A DNA stretch of 64,000 nt from Profundicola chukchiensis. Lineage in GTDB: Bacteria > Bacteroidota > Bacteroidia > Flavobacteriales > Weeksellaceae. Location: the NCBI RefSeq assembly GCF_029664245.1, contig NZ_JANAIE010000002.1:1-64000 (forward strand), read 5' to 3'. Under the pieces are notes generated by a model that was not told where the DNA came from, did no database searches, and saw nothing but the letters and a program-made list of their open reading frames with translations. Shown here in pieces: positions 53,569 through 63,911 of this stretch (within the stretch, counting starts at the first letter, position 1; each line of letters begins with the position of its first letter). The translations under genes were made by a program, and so were the position numbers.

Positions 53569-55983
53569 TTAAACCGTAGTTTTCAATAAAGCAATATCTA
53601 GAACTTCTTCCATCGATTTCACATAATGGAAAGCAACTCCTTTTAAGTAACGTTGCTCGATTTCTAACACGTCTTTACGGTTGTCATCACACAAAATAAT
53701 ATGTTTGATTCCGGCACGTTTAGCCGCCAAGATCTTCTCTTTAATTCCTCCAACAGGTAAGACTTTACCTCTTAAAGTAATCTCACCTGACATCGCGACA
53801 TTAGCCTTAACTTTGCGACGCGTGAAAGACGATACAATCGATGTTAACATCGTAATACCGGCAGATGGTCCATCCTTAGGCACAGCTCCTTCTGGCACGT
53901 GAACGTGAACATTACTCTCTTCTATCAGCTTCAACGGAATGTCTAGTTTTTCGTGATTTGCTTTCACGTATTCCAATGCAATTTGAGCTGATTCTTTCAT
54001 TACTTTACCTAAATTTCCGGTCATACTTAAATTCCCTTTTCCTTTAGATAAAATAGACTCAATGAATAAGATATCACCACCTACACTTGTCCAAGCCAAA
54101 CCCGTAACCACTCCTGGAACATCATTGTTCTCGTACTTACTAGATTCCCTTGGTGGACCTAAAATCTCCTCTAAATCTGCTTTCTTCAATTTAGGCTCAA
54201 CCTCGATTTCCATCGCCGTGTTTTTGGCCACATTTCTAACAATCTTTGCTATTCGTTTTTCTAAAGTACGAACTCCAGATTCACGAGTGTAGCCATCGAT
54301 CACAAACTCTAATTCTTTATTCCCTAAAACCACATCACCTTTTTTAAGACCATGCGCTTCTAATTGTTTTGGTAATAAATATTTCTTAGCAATCTGCACC
54401 TTCTCCTCTACCGTATAACCATTCACTTGAACCATTTCCATTCGATCTCTCAATGGCGCTGGAATATTCGAAATATCATTTGCCGTTGCAATAAACAACA
54501 CATTTGATAAATCATATCCCATCTCTAAATAGTTATCATAGAATTCCGTGTTTTGCTCTGGATCTAAAACTTCTAACATCGCAGAAGTAGGATCTCCGTG
54601 CGCACTTCTAGAAAGTTTATCAATCTCATCTAAGACAAATACAGGATTACTAGAGCCTGCTTTTTTAATACTTTGCAAGATTCTACCAGGCATCGCTCCG
54701 ATATAGGTCTTTCTATGTCCACGAATCTCTGACTCATCATGCAAACCACCCAAAGACATTCTCTGGTAGTTTCTGTTTAAAGCACTTGCAATAGATTTAC
54801 CTAAAGACGTTTTACCCACACCCGGAGGTCCATATAGACATATAATCGGTGATTTCATATCACCTTTTAGTTTAAGAACTGCCAAATATTCTAGCACACG
54901 CTCTTTCACTTTTTCTAAGCCGTAGTGGTCTTTATTTAAAATCTTTTCAGCTCGCTTTAAATCTAATTTATCCTTAGAAACCTTGTCCCATGGTAAATCC
55001 AACATAAATTCCAGGTAATTTCTTTGAATCGAAAACTCTGGCATTTGTGGATTTAATCTTTTCAATCGTTTTATTTCCTTCTCGAAATGCTCACCAACTT
55101 CTTTAGACCATTTTTTATCTTTAGAACGCTGAACTAACTCATCAACTTCTTGTTCTTGAGAAACACCACCTAATTCTTCTTGAATGGTGCGTAACTGTTG
55201 ATTTAAGTAATATTCACGCTGCTGCTGATCCATCTCTGTTCGCGTCTTGGATTGAATATCCATACGCAATTGAAGTTTTTGCAACTCCATATTGAGATGT
55301 TTCAAGGTAGCAGTTGCTCTTGCCTTTAAATCAGATTCAGCTAATAATTTCTGTTTTTCCTCATTAGACAAATCCATATTCGAAGCCACATAGTTCACTA
55401 AGAAAGATGGACTCTCGATATTCTTAATCGCAAAACTTGCTTCTGATGGAATATTTGGATTTTTCTTAACGATCTCAATCGCAACTTCTTTGATAGAATC
55501 ATGAATCGCTTGATATTCTTTATCCTTTTTTGGAGGACGAGCATCATCGATTAATTTAATTTTTGCCTTAAAATAAGGATCAGTCGCCGTAAACTCTTCA
55601 ATTTCAAACCTTCTTAAACCTTGAAGAATCACTGTCGTATTATCATCTGGCAACTTAATCATTTTGTGGATTTTAGCCACCGTACCGATGATATTGATTT
55701 CAGAGGTTTCAGGTTCTTCAATGCTAGGATCCTTCTGCGTTGTCACACCAATAATTTGGTTTTTCTTGTAAGCTTCACGCAAAAGTTTCAACGATTTATC
55801 TCTTCCTGCAGAAATTGGAATTACCACTCCTGGAAATAACACCGTATTTCGCAAAGGCAAAATCGGAATTTCATCTGGTGTTTCAGTATTTAACAAGTGA
55901 TCCTCCTCCTCTGGTGTCAACAAAGGGATGAATTCTGAATCTTCGTTTATATTTTCTTGTAATGACAAGTTGTCTATTATCAT
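53569..55983 (-). CDS. lon: ATP-dependent protease Lon
   Basis: A cytoplasmic AAA+ serine protease that degrades misfolded and regulatory proteins. The 804-residue protein has the N-terminal substrate-binding LAN domain starting [19 protein letters not shown], a coiled middle region, the ATPase with Walker [19 protein letters not shown], Walker [13 protein letters not shown], and the protease domain with catalytic Ser in [12 protein letters not shown] and Lys in [17 protein letters not shown]. Complete; monocistronic with a terminator downstream. Confidence 0.96.
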   Translation of the reverse strand: MIIDNLSLQENINEDSEFIPLLTPEEEDHLLNTETPDEIPILPLRNTVLFPGVVIPISAGRDKSLKLLREAYKKNQIIGVTTQKDPSIEEPETSEINIIGTVAKIHKMIKLPDDNTTVILQGLRRFEIEEFTATDPYFKAKIKLIDDARPPKKDKEYQAIHDSIKEVAIEIVKKNPNIPSEASFAIKNIESPSFLVNYVASNMDLSNEEKQKLLAESDLKARATATLKHLNMELQKLQLRMDIQSKTRTEMDQQQREYYLNQQLRTIQEELGGVSQEQEVDELVQRSKDKKWSKEVGEHFEKEIKRLKRLNPQMPEFSIQRNYLEFMLDLPWDKVSKDKLDLKRAEKILNKDHYGLEKVKERVLEYLAVLKLKGDMKSPIICLYGPPGVGKTSLGKSIASALNRNYQRMSLGGLHDESEIRGHRKTYIGAMPGRILQSIKKAGSSNPVFVLDEIDKLSRSAHGDPTSAMLEVLDPEQNTEFYDNYLEMGYDLSNVLFIATANDISNIPAPLRDRMEMVQVNGYTVEEKVQIAKKYLLPKQLEAHGLKKGDVVLGNKELEFVIDGYTRESGVRTLEKRIAKIVRNVAKNTAMEIEVEPKLKKADLEEILGPPRESSKYENNDVPGVVTGLAWTSVGGDILFIESILSKGKGNLSMTGNLGKVMKESAQIALEYVKANHEKLDIPLKLIEESNVHVHVPEGAVPKDGPSAGITMLTSIVSSFTRRKVKANVAMSGEITLRGKVLPVGGIKEKILAAKRAGIKHIILCDDNRKDVLEIEQRYLKGVAFHYVKSMEEVLDIALLKTTV

Positions 55984-56187
55984 ACTCTTTTGGGTTTAAA
56001 ATCGATAAATACTGCCGAATCGTCAGTTTTATATTAATTTAACCAAACACACAATCAATTGATTATCAGTGTATTTAATTTAATATTGATGAAACAGATT
56101 CACTCATATTTATCGAACTTATTATAAGGTCAATAGTTATGCCACCCGAACCATTGCTAGTATTATGAAAGTTGGGTTAGGCACAAA

Positions 56188-56224
56188 AAAAGTGCTCATT
56201 ACAATTTATGCAATGAGCACCTTA
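56188..56224 (-). terminator. terminator after the transketolase genes
   Basis: On the minus strand AAGGTGCTCATT pairs with AATGAGCACTTT around a 10-nt loop with a run of T residues following. The 204-bp gap between it and lon (55984-56187) shows no other clear element. Confidence 0.83.
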
Positions 56225-56245
56225 TACTTATTTATTCAAATCAAA

Positions 56246-57199
56246 TTATTTCTTTCTAGAAATAACTGCTTTAACTTTCTCTACAATAGTTTTAGAATCG
56301 ATACCGTATTTCACCATTAATTCTTCTGGTGTTGCACTTTCTCCAAAAGTATCTTGTGTACCTACAAACTCTTGTGGAATTGGGTCTTTAGTTGTTACTA
56401 AACGCGCAACGCTTTCTCCTAAACCTCCAAAGATATTGTGCTCTTCAGCTGTTACGATAGCTCTAGTTTTAGCAATAGATTTCAAGATTATTTCTTCGTC
56501 TAAAGGCTTAATTGTATGAATATTAATCACCTCACAAGAAACTCCTTCTTTCTCTAATTCATCAGCAGCTACTAATGCTTCCCAAACTAAATGTCCGGTA
56601 GCAACGATAGTTACATCTGTTCCTTCTTCTAATAAAATACCTTTACCAATTTCGAAAGGTTGATCTTCTGGCATGAAAACAGGCCATTTCGGACGACCAA
56701 ATCTTAAGTAAACCGGACCTTCGTGTTCTGCTACAGCAATGGTTGCAGCTTTAGTTTGGTTATAATCACAAGGATTGATTACGGTCATTCCAGGTAACAT
56801 TTTCATCAAACCTAAATCTTCTAAAATCTGGTGAGTTGCACCATCCTCACCTAAAGTAAGACCTGCGTGTGATGCAGCAATCTTTACGTTTTTATTTGAA
56901 TAAGCAACCGATTGACGAATTTGGTCATAAACTCTACCTGTTGAGAAGTTAGCGAAAGTACCTGTGAAAGGAATTTTACCGCCTGTAGCAAGTCCTGCAG
57001 CAATTCCAATCATATTAGCTTCTGCGATTCCAACTTGAAAAAATCTTTCTGGAAACTCCTTTTCGAAGCCATCCATTTTAAGTGATCCCGTTAAATCCGC
57101 ACAAAGAGCAACAACATTTTCGTTTTTCTTTGCAGCTTCCAACAATCCATCACCAAATCCTGATCGTGTATCTTTTTTCTCTGTATATGTATATTTCAT
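56246..57199 (-). CDS. transketolase, C-terminal subunit
   Basis: Half of a split transketolase (317 residues) that with the N-terminal half makes the complete thiamine-diphosphate enzyme of the pentose phosphate pathway. It has the pyrimidine-binding domain (about 3-170) with [37 protein letters not shown], the [13 protein letters not shown] segment, and the transketolase C-domain (from about 190) ending in [17 protein letters not shown]. The catalytic Glu for ThDP activation is in VGIAEANM. Starts 46 bp after the N-terminal gene. The split form is normal in Bacteroidota and not a frameshift. Confidence 0.92.
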   Translation of the reverse strand: MKYTYTEKKDTRSGFGDGLLEAAKKNENVVALCADLTGSLKMDGFEKEFPERFFQVGIAEANMIGIAAGLATGGKIPFTGTFANFSTGRVYDQIRQSVAYSNKNVKIAASHAGLTLGEDGATHQILEDLGLMKMLPGMTVINPCDYNQTKAATIAVAEHEGPVYLRFGRPKWPVFMPEDQPFEIGKGILLEEGTDVTIVATGHLVWEALVAADELEKEGVSCEVINIHTIKPLDEEIILKSIAKTRAIVTAEEHNIFGGLGESVARLVTTKDPIPQEFVGTQDTFGESATPEELMVKYGIDSKTIVEKVKAVISRKK

Positions 57200-57245
57200 T
57201 GTATTGGCTTAATTGAAACTTAATTCTAATCTTTTTAATTTAATT

Positions 57246-58094
57246 TTAATAATCTTTAAGTGATGTCTCTGGAATCTGATTCATCGCTGACTCCATTTGC
57301 TCAGCATTTGGAGCTTTACCATGCCACTCATGAGTTCCAACCATAAAGTCTACTCCGTAACCCATTTCTGTGTGCAGTAAAATTGCTACTGGTTTTTGTT
57401 TACCAGTTCTTGATTTAGCTTCTTTTAATCCAGCTAAAACTTGCTCCATATCATTCCCGTCTTTCACGTGAACAACATCCCACATAAAAGATTTTAATTT
57501 ATCTTCTAATGATCCTAAGTTCAACACATCATCTGTATCACCATCGATTTGTCTTCCGTTCGCATCGATTGTCATAATGATATTGTCAACTTTATTAGCT
57601 CCAGCATACATTAAAGCCTCCCAAATTTGACCTTCTTGTAACTCACCGTCTCCTTGTAGAGTATAAACTAAGTGAGAATCATTATTTAATTTCTTAGCAA
57701 TTGCTAAACCGATTCCAGCCGATAAACCTTGACCTAAAGAACCTGTAGCGATTCTAATTCCAGGTAAGCCTTCGTGGGTAGTTGGGTGACCTTGTAATCT
57801 AGAATTTAATTTTCTAAAAGTTTGTAATTCACTTACAGGAAAGAAACCAGTTCTTGCCAAAACACTATATAAAAGAGGAGAAATATGCCCATTAGAAAGA
57901 ATGAAGACATCTTCGTCTTTACCGTCCATCTTGAAGTCGGTAGAATAATCCATAACTTCTTTATACAGTGCTACCATAAATTCTGTACATCCTAAAGATC
58001 CACCTGGATGTCCACTGTTTACTGCATAAACCATTCGGAGAATGTCTCTTCTCACTTGTGCGCTAAGTTCTTGCAACTCTTGTAAATTAGCCAT
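57246..58094 (-). CDS. transketolase, N-terminal subunit
   Basis: The 282-residue pyrophosphate-binding half of the split transketolase. Visible are the start of the fold RRDILRMVYAVNSGHPGGSLGCTEFM with the conserved His, LQGHPTTHEGLPGIRIATGSLGQGLSAGIG, and the ThDP/Mg motif LQGDGELQEGQIWEALMYAG to ANGRQIDG. The two subunits must assemble to bind ThDP at their interface. First gene of the pair. Confidence 0.92.
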   Translation of the reverse strand: MANLQELQELSAQVRRDILRMVYAVNSGHPGGSLGCTEFMVALYKEVMDYSTDFKMDGKDEDVFILSNGHISPLLYSVLARTGFFPVSELQTFRKLNSRLQGHPTTHEGLPGIRIATGSLGQGLSAGIGLAIAKKLNNDSHLVYTLQGDGELQEGQIWEALMYAGANKVDNIIMTIDANGRQIDGDTDDVLNLGSLEDKLKSFMWDVVHVKDGNDMEQVLAGLKEAKSRTGKQKPVAILLHTEMGYGVDFMVGTHEWHGKAPNAEQMESAMNQIPETSLKDY

Positions 58095-58244
58095 ACGTTT
58101 TAAAATTTTACCAAAAATAACAATTTACGACAAGAAAGTTGAGAAGTTTCTGTCTTTATTATATCATAATATTGAATTTGGATTTTAATAAAAGGCTTTT
58201 ATATAAAATTCAGTGCATTCTAATAAAAAATGTACCTTTACTAT

Positions 58245-58610
58245 ATGAATTTTACGGAAGAAGAGATTCACCATATCGGAATGAATTTTATTGGTGAAGA
58301 GTTACAGAAATTGGGTTATGAATTTTTAGGAGTTAATTCTAAACTTAAAAAACATCCTCAATTTGTTATTTTCAAATCTGGAGAGCCTATTACATTTGTT
58401 ATGGTCAACACCGTGTTGTTCCCTAATAGTTTTGTTGATGTTCCTGAGGTTTCTGAAAAGGTAATCGAGCACGCAAAAACCCAAGATTCTAGTGTTTGGT
58501 TTGCAGGTGTTGGTTTGTGTAATGACGAAGATCCAAATGCACCAATGCAAAGAGGAAAACCTTATAGAATTCTATTTAATGGATTTAAAACCTTACACAC
58601 TCATGCGTAA
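58245..58610 (+). CDS. small conserved protein upstream of apbE (misnamed NqrF-like)
   Basis: A 121-residue cytosolic protein. An in-frame ATG at 58230 exists, but the ATG at 58245 is preferred: the -7-like box TACCTTTA (58232-58239) would cover the other. It begins NFTEEEIHHIGMNFIGEEL and has HPQFVIFKSGEPITFVMVNTVLFP and FAGVGLCNDEDPNAPMQRGKPYRI as the most patterned parts. Relatives in Bacteroidota are often labelled Nqr subunit F, but nothing of NqrF (FeS, FAD or NADH sites) is here. Overlap of 8 bp with apbE suggests a shared job, maybe in flavin handling. Function unknown. Confidence 0.7.
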   Translation: MNFTEEEIHHIGMNFIGEELQKLGYEFLGVNSKLKKHPQFVIFKSGEPITFVMVNTVLFPNSFVDVPEVSEKVIEHAKTQDSSVWFAGVGLCNDEDPNAPMQRGKPYRILFNGFKTLHTHA

Positions 58611-59622
58611 TTTATTAATTTTCAGCTTTATAAGTTTATTTTTGATTTCTTGTCAGAAAGAGGAACAAAAAGAACAAGCCAATGAACCTATCGTCATGGA
58701 AGGCGATGCTTACGGTTCTACATTTAGAATTGTTTATTATAGCTATGACAAAAATTTTAATGAGGATATTCAAGACATTTTAGAAGAATTCGACCATTCT
58801 GTAAATACCTACATCCCTACTTCTATTTTAACCAAATTCAATGAAAGTGAAAATGGAAGTTCAGCGGATAGAATGCTTTTGGAGTTATTTTCTATATCTA
58901 GAAATTATAATACTAAAACCAATGGTTTCTATGATCCAAGTGTTTCTCCTTTATCTGATTTGTGGGGATTCTCATCTAAAGGTATTAAGAACTCACCAAC
59001 GGAGCAGCAAGTTGATTCGGTGATGAAATTCATCGGATTAAAAAACATTAGCATTCTTGAGAATTCTCTATCTAAAACAGATCCGCGTGTGGCCTTAAGC
59101 TTTAATGCAATTACAGGTTATGTGAATGATGAAGTTGCTAAATTCTTGGATAGTAAAAAAGTTGAAAGTTATCTGATTGAAATCGGTGGAGAAATGATTG
59201 CTAAAGGAAAAAAACCTAATGGCGACGCTTGGACAATCGGAATTGACGAACCTATAGAAAATGCAGAAGAAAGAGTACTTAATTCTGTTTTAGAATTAAA
59301 CAATGAAGCTATGGCAACATCTGGAAATTACAGAAAATTCCACATAGATGAAGAAACTGGACAAAAAATCGTTCATACGATGAACCCTAAAACAGGTTAC
59401 CCAGAGGTTTCTCCTTTATTAAGTGCGTCGGTGATTGCACCAAGTTGTGCTGAAGCAGATGCAACCGCAACAGCCCTTATGGCGATGGGATTAGATAAAG
59501 CTTTAGAATATATTCCAACCCGTCCTGAATTAAAATTCTATTTAATTTGGAGTGATGAAAATGGAAATTTTATGAATAAAGCCTTTAATGGATTTGAATT
59601 AAAGAAAAATGACGCAGAATAG
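58603..59622 (+). CDS. apbE: FAD:protein FMN transferase (flavin transferase)
   Basis: ApbE attaches FMN from FAD to a Thr in target proteins such as NqrB and NqrC. I start at the ATG at 58603, overlapping the upstream gene by 8 bp, since it gives a lipoprotein signal MRNLLIFSFISLFLISC; the frame also extends upstream but in another gene's coding region. The 339-residue protein shows GDAYGSTFRIVYYS, LSFNAITGYVNDEVAKFL, LIEIGGEMIAKGKKPNGDAWTIGID, ATSGNYRKF and APSCAEADATATALMAMG, matching the FAD and Mg sites. It probably acts on the outer face of the membrane. The Nqr complex encoded in this window is the expected client. Confidence 0.93.
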   Translation: MRNLLIFSFISLFLISCQKEEQKEQANEPIVMEGDAYGSTFRIVYYSYDKNFNEDIQDILEEFDHSVNTYIPTSILTKFNESENGSSADRMLLELFSISRNYNTKTNGFYDPSVSPLSDLWGFSSKGIKNSPTEQQVDSVMKFIGLKNISILENSLSKTDPRVALSFNAITGYVNDEVAKFLDSKKVESYLIEIGGEMIAKGKKPNGDAWTIGIDEPIENAEERVLNSVLELNNEAMATSGNYRKFHIDEETGQKIVHTMNPKTGYPEVSPLLSASVIAPSCAEADATATALMAMGLDKALEYIPTRPELKFYLIWSDENGNFMNKAFNGFELKKNDAE

Positions 59623-62154
59623 TTATCTGTAATTCTTTACCGTAATGTGTCCCGAATATTTTCGGCCATCTACCACTTCAATTAAATACCAATAACTATC
59701 AGTAGGTAATTTTTTGCCGTTGTGGGTACCGTCCCATTCAAAGCTACCATCGATGGTTTTATCTACTAATAGCTTACCGTATCTATCGAAGATTTTAACG
59801 CTGGTACCAGGATAAGCTTCTAGTCCTTTCACATACCAAGTGTCATTTAATCCATCATTGTTGGGTGTAATTACATTGGTAAATGAGAATAAGGCAAAAT
59901 TAAATTCGGTAATTCCACAAACATTTTCCCCTCTTACGTAAGCTGTGTGTTCCCCAATAGGTAAATCTGTTGCATTGGGGTTGCTCGACCAATTTTGGCC
60001 ATCAAAACTATATTCTAGCGGTGGAATTCCGGTTGCAATAATGCTAGCATCGTTTCCATTAATACTTACACTTTGAATCGTGGCTGCCTCTTCATAAGTT
60101 ACTGTTACTTGCTTCTGAACTGAGCAGTTATCATTAAACACTTCTAATGTATAAGTTCCGGCTTGTGTGATTTCAACCTCATTCGAGTTTAAATCATTTT
60201 GCTCAGCATCTACATTTTGTAAGCCACTCCACTGGTAAGAAACAAAACTATTAGGAACAGAAATTCTTAAGCTCTCACCTTGACAAAGACTTAAATTTTC
60301 AGTCCAATCAAAATCTGGAGTAGGGTTTATATTTATACTTAATTCATTTAATGTAAAACAATCTGAATTAGCGTTATTTTTAACCTTAACGATTAAATTC
60401 TGTTGATTACTTAAGTTTAAATTTCCCGATAATTGATTCATTCCATTATTCGCATCAGTTTCAGAATTAAATAAAGTATAATTTAAAGCTGGATTTACAT
60501 CATTTAAGGAAGAAATCAATTCAGCCGAACTCACTGAAATATTTTGAGAGTCAGAACAAAAAGATAAAACTTGATCTGTAAAAACTGGTAAACTCTCCGC
60601 GCTAACTGTTATTTGCTCTGTTAGTGTACAGTTGTTTCCATAACTCACTGTTAAGGTATAAGTACCAGCTTGTGTAACAGTAATTTCACTTGAATTTATA
60701 TCATTATTCACTAAATCCTCACCTTGTAGCCCAGACCACTCATAAGAATCAAAACTAGCATTTGGGCTAATGGTTACAGATTGACCTTCACAAAAGCTTA
60801 AATCACTTCCTAAATCCAATGTTTCAGCATCATTTTGTAATGTAATGGTATTAAAAGAATCACATTCTCCATTAGCGAAACGAACATAAATTAGCTGATC
60901 TTCACTTGTCGCTTGAAAAGAAGTTGGATTGTTAATAGGATTGCTTTGATTCTCTGCATCGTTCATTGAGGTGTAATAGGAAATATTAACACCTGTTGTA
61001 TCATTTAACATATTAGGAATCGCATTCGTTAAATCATATACACCTAATTCATTTCCGGTTGAACATTGATATAAGCTAGTAGCTTGGGTTTCTGGTGGTG
61101 TCACTACATTTAAATCTAAAGCAATCACCTCGGTTTCATCAGTAGTTTCGTTATAAATTCTAATGAAGATTTGTTGATAATTAGGAACCGTATTACTAAA
61201 AGTAGAGTCTAACGGATTAGAACCATTTTGAGCTTGTTCTTGAGTTAAGTGAAAACTAAAATCATAGCTAATGGCTTCGTGTAATCCCGCCGCTCCCCAC
61301 CAAGGAGTTGTGCTAGAGTTTTGAATAATTCTTTGTGTGTTTAAACTTGGTAAATCAATCGAATATAAATAATCCGGTGTAACTCCATATAGGATACCAT
61401 TTTCTGCTGCCAATCCAAAAGTTTGATCATCGATCATTCCTAAGTTCTCATGGCTCACATACTGATTATCGTCGTCTAGTGTAACTTTATATAAATAGTT
61501 GTCGTAATTAATCGCCCAAGCAATGTACATATATTCGCCAATCACGACGAAATCTCCCCCAGAACTACCTGCTCCGAAGTCATGCCAAACATAATAATCA
61601 TCGAATTGCCCAGCATCGGCTCTATAAACCTTAGAATGTCTTCCACCAACATATAAGTTATTTTGTGTATCGAACGACATCGCAAGGTTTGAAGTCTCAG
61701 GCAAAGAGCCCACACGCGTGTAGGCACAAGTTTCAGTATTTACTGAATGTAAGCCATTTCGTGTACTTACAAATACAGTCATATCTTGATTAATCGCAAT
61801 TTCGTATAAGGAATCACTATAGTCACAAACAAAAACCCTGTTAGGATTTGTAGAAACATTTTCTATCTTAATAATACCATTGTAAGAATTGGCAATCCAA
61901 ACTTCGTCTTCTGCCCCTGTAGAATCTTGAAACTCTTCGTTCAACTGAGCTACTATTTCATCAAAAGTAAAAGTGGTAATACCGTCGAAATCATCATCAC
62001 AAACAGTAATAGACCAAACTTGATCGGTTGTATTGTTAATTTCACTTGAGGTAGTTGGTTGTGAATTATTAAATCCATGGGAGTCACTCTCAACCGGTTG
62101 GGCATTGAAAATAATAGCAATGAATAAAATAAAGTATAGGTAGGTATTTTTCAA
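59623..62154 (-). CDS. large T9SS type B secreted protein with CHU_C (gliding-associated) C-terminus
   Basis: An 843-residue exported protein (signal ending IFNAQPVES). The N-terminal half (about 45-330) looks like a beta-propeller or similar repeat domain with FDTQNNLYVGGRHSKVYRAD. Two Ig-like/PKD-like repeats follow: LGSDLSFCEGQSVTISP... and WTENLSLCQGESLRISV..., each with YEWSGLQ / YQWSGLQ and TQAGTYTLTV / TQAGTYTLEV. The C-terminus (about 758-843), NVITPNNDGLNDTWYVKGLE through IFDRYGKLL and GTHNGKKLPTDSYWYLIEV to HITVKNYR, is the CHU_C domain that directs type B T9SS secretion. Its stop abuts the apbE stop. Role at the surface unknown, perhaps adhesion. Confidence 0.87.
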   Translation of the reverse strand: MKNTYLYFILFIAIIFNAQPVESDSHGFNNSQPTTSSEINNTTDQVWSITVCDDDFDGITTFTFDEIVAQLNEEFQDSTGAEDEVWIANSYNGIIKIENVSTNPNRVFVCDYSDSLYEIAINQDMTVFVSTRNGLHSVNTETCAYTRVGSLPETSNLAMSFDTQNNLYVGGRHSKVYRADAGQFDDYYVWHDFGAGSSGGDFVVIGEYMYIAWAINYDNYLYKVTLDDDNQYVSHENLGMIDDQTFGLAAENGILYGVTPDYLYSIDLPSLNTQRIIQNSSTTPWWGAAGLHEAISYDFSFHLTQEQAQNGSNPLDSTFSNTVPNYQQIFIRIYNETTDETEVIALDLNVVTPPETQATSLYQCSTGNELGVYDLTNAIPNMLNDTTGVNISYYTSMNDAENQSNPINNPTSFQATSEDQLIYVRFANGECDSFNTITLQNDAETLDLGSDLSFCEGQSVTISPNASFDSYEWSGLQGEDLVNNDINSSEITVTQAGTYTLTVSYGNNCTLTEQITVSAESLPVFTDQVLSFCSDSQNISVSSAELISSLNDVNPALNYTLFNSETDANNGMNQLSGNLNLSNQQNLIVKVKNNANSDCFTLNELSININPTPDFDWTENLSLCQGESLRISVPNSFVSYQWSGLQNVDAEQNDLNSNEVEITQAGTYTLEVFNDNCSVQKQVTVTYEEAATIQSVSINGNDASIIATGIPPLEYSFDGQNWSSNPNATDLPIGEHTAYVRGENVCGITEFNFALFSFTNVITPNNDGLNDTWYVKGLEAYPGTSVKIFDRYGKLLVDKTIDGSFEWDGTHNGKKLPTDSYWYLIEVVDGRKYSGHITVKNYR

Positions 62155-62195
62155 AAGTTAGGATTTATGCTACAAAGATAATAAAGCATAAATAA

Positions 62196-62226
62196 AAAAA
62201 GCTCCTCCCGAGGGAGAAGCTTTACG
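62196..62226 (-). terminator. terminator after tsf
   Basis: On the minus strand AAAGCTTCTCCC pairs with GGGAGGAGCTTT (one mismatch region) around a tiny loop and runs into TTTT. Confidence 0.82.
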
Positions 62227-62249
62227 AATTCTATAATTGGAGGTTTATA

Positions 62250-63074
62250 TTATAAACCTACTCTAGCATAATCTGTGATAGATAAACCTTCTTTAACTTC
62301 AGCTAAGTATTCTTTAACTGATTGTTTTTCTCCCATGATATAATCTTGGTGAACTAAAGTATTATCTTTAAAGAATCTTTGAAGTTTACCTTTAACGATA
62401 TTGTCTAAAATATTTTCTGGCTTACCTTCTTTTCTTAAAGTTTCTTTAGCGATTTCGCTTTCTTTCTCAATGATTTCTTTATCAACACCATCTTCGTCTA
62501 AAGCGATTGGGTTCATAGCAGCAACTTGCATTGACAAGTTTTTAGCTACTTCTTCTCCATTATCTACAGCTTCGCTTAATCCTACTACAGCAGCAATCTT
62601 GTTACCATTGTGAATGTAAGAACCAACGAAAGGAGCTTCGATAGATTTGAAATCTACGATACCGATTTTCTCACCGATAACACCTGTTTGCTCAACTAAT
62701 TTATCTTCTACTTTCATTCCTTCGAATTCAGAATTTAATAATTCTTCTTTCGTAGAAAAGTCTAATGCGTGATTTGCTAATTTAGTAGCTAAAGCAACGA
62801 AATCATCGTTTTTAGCAACGAAATCTGTCTCACATCCAAGAGCTACAATCACTCCTTTTTTGTTCTCAGAACAAGTAGCAGCGATAACAGCACCTTCAGA
62901 TGTTTCTCTGTCAGCACGCTTAGCAGCAACTTTTTGTCCTTTCTTTCTAAGGATTTCAATGGCTTTGTCAAAATCTCCCTCAGCTTCAACTAAGGCTTTT
63001 TTACAATCCATCATTCCTGCACCTGTGATGTTTCTTAATTTACCAACCTCTGCAGCTGTTACTTTATATGACAT
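62250..63074 (-). CDS. tsf: translation elongation factor Ts
   Basis: EF-Ts exchanges GDP on EF-Tu. The 274-residue protein begins TAAEVGKLRNITGAGMMDCKKALVEAEGDFDKAIEILRKKG, the N-terminal UBA-like domain that includes the TDF-like GMMDCKKAL, and has the core GCETDFVAKNDDFV with the Asp-Phe pair and MQVAAMNPIAL. Follows rpsB by 66 bp, the usual bacterial gene pair. Confidence 0.96.
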   Translation of the reverse strand: MSYKVTAAEVGKLRNITGAGMMDCKKALVEAEGDFDKAIEILRKKGQKVAAKRADRETSEGAVIAATCSENKKGVIVALGCETDFVAKNDDFVALATKLANHALDFSTKEELLNSEFEGMKVEDKLVEQTGVIGEKIGIVDFKSIEAPFVGSYIHNGNKIAAVVGLSEAVDNGEEVAKNLSMQVAAMNPIALDEDGVDKEIIEKESEIAKETLRKEGKPENILDNIVKGKLQRFFKDNTLVHQDYIMGEKQSVKEYLAEVKEGLSITDYARVGL

Positions 63075-63140
63075 TTATTTATTTTTTTTAAGTTTACAAA
63101 AATTTTAAAGATAAGTTTTCACTAAAAAGTGAAGAGAAAT

Positions 63141-63911
63141 TTATTCTTCTTCGTCTTTAGAAGCTTTAGCTGGCTTAGCTGCCTTTTTAGCTGGTTTATC
63201 TTCTTTACCTTTTGATTTCTCTGCTTTTCTAGCAGTTAATCCTTCTCTTACAGCGTCAGTAACTGTTTGCATGATAATCTCGATAGATTTTGTAGCATCG
63301 TCGTTTGCTGGGATTGGGAAATCAACTTCTCTAGGATCAGAGTTTGTATCTACAATTGCAAAAACAGGAATGTTTAATTTCTTTGCTTCTTTAACTGCGA
63401 TTGATTCGTTTACGATATCAACAACGAATAAAGCCGAAGGCAATCTCGTCATATCAGAGATAGAACCTAAATCTTTTTCTAATTTAGCTCTCTGACGATC
63501 AACTTGTAATCTCTCTTTTTTAGATAAACTGTTGAAAGTACCATCTTTCTTCATTTTATCGATAGAGTTCATTTTCTTAACTGCTTTACGAATGGTAACA
63601 AAGTTAGTTAACATTCCACCAGGCCAACGCTCAGTGATGTAAGGCATGTTAACATCTCCAGCATATTTTGCTACGATGTCTTTAGCTTGTTTCTTAGTAG
63701 CAACGAATAAAATCTTTCTACCAGAAGCAGCCATTTTCTCCATTGCATTAGAAGCATCTTCTAATTTAACTGCAGTTTTGTGTAAGTCGATGATGTGGAT
63801 TCCATTTTTCTCCATGAAAATGTAAGGAGCCATGTTTGGATTCCATTTACGCGTAAGGTGACCGAAATGTACACCTGCGTCTAACAATTCTTTAACGCTT
63901 TTTTTTGCCAT
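63141..63911 (-). CDS. rpsB: 30S ribosomal protein S2
   Basis: A 256-residue ribosomal protein. Signature stretches are VKELLDAGVHFGHLTRKWNPNMAPYIF, IHIIDLHKTAVKLEDAS, RWPGGMLTNFVTIRKAVKKM, PSALFVVDIVNESIAVKEA and IPVFAIVDTNSDPREVDFPIPANDDA. The C-terminal tail (about 233-256) is rich in Lys, Ala and acidic residues as in other Bacteroidota. Likely continues an operon with rplM and rpsI located beyond the window edge. Confidence 0.97.
   Translation of the reverse strand: MAKKSVKELLDAGVHFGHLTRKWNPNMAPYIFMEKNGIHIIDLHKTAVKLEDASNAMEKMAASGRKILFVATKKQAKDIVAKYAGDVNMPYITERWPGGMLTNFVTIRKAVKKMNSIDKMKKDGTFNSLSKKERLQVDRQRAKLEKDLGSISDMTRLPSALFVVDIVNESIAVKEAKKLNIPVFAIVDTNSDPREVDFPIPANDDATKSIEIIMQTVTDAVREGLTARKAEKSKGKEDKPAKKAAKPAKASKDEEE

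Noticed and set aside
56246-58094. Frameshifted transketolase
   Set aside because: The two frames are separated by 46 bp with proper start and stop and match the split N- and C-subunits usual in this phylum, so this is not a broken gene.
58492-58602. Upstream extension of the apbE frame
   Set aside because: It overlaps the preceding gene in another frame and would place 37 residues before a clear lipoprotein signal peptide; the ATG at 58603 is preferred.
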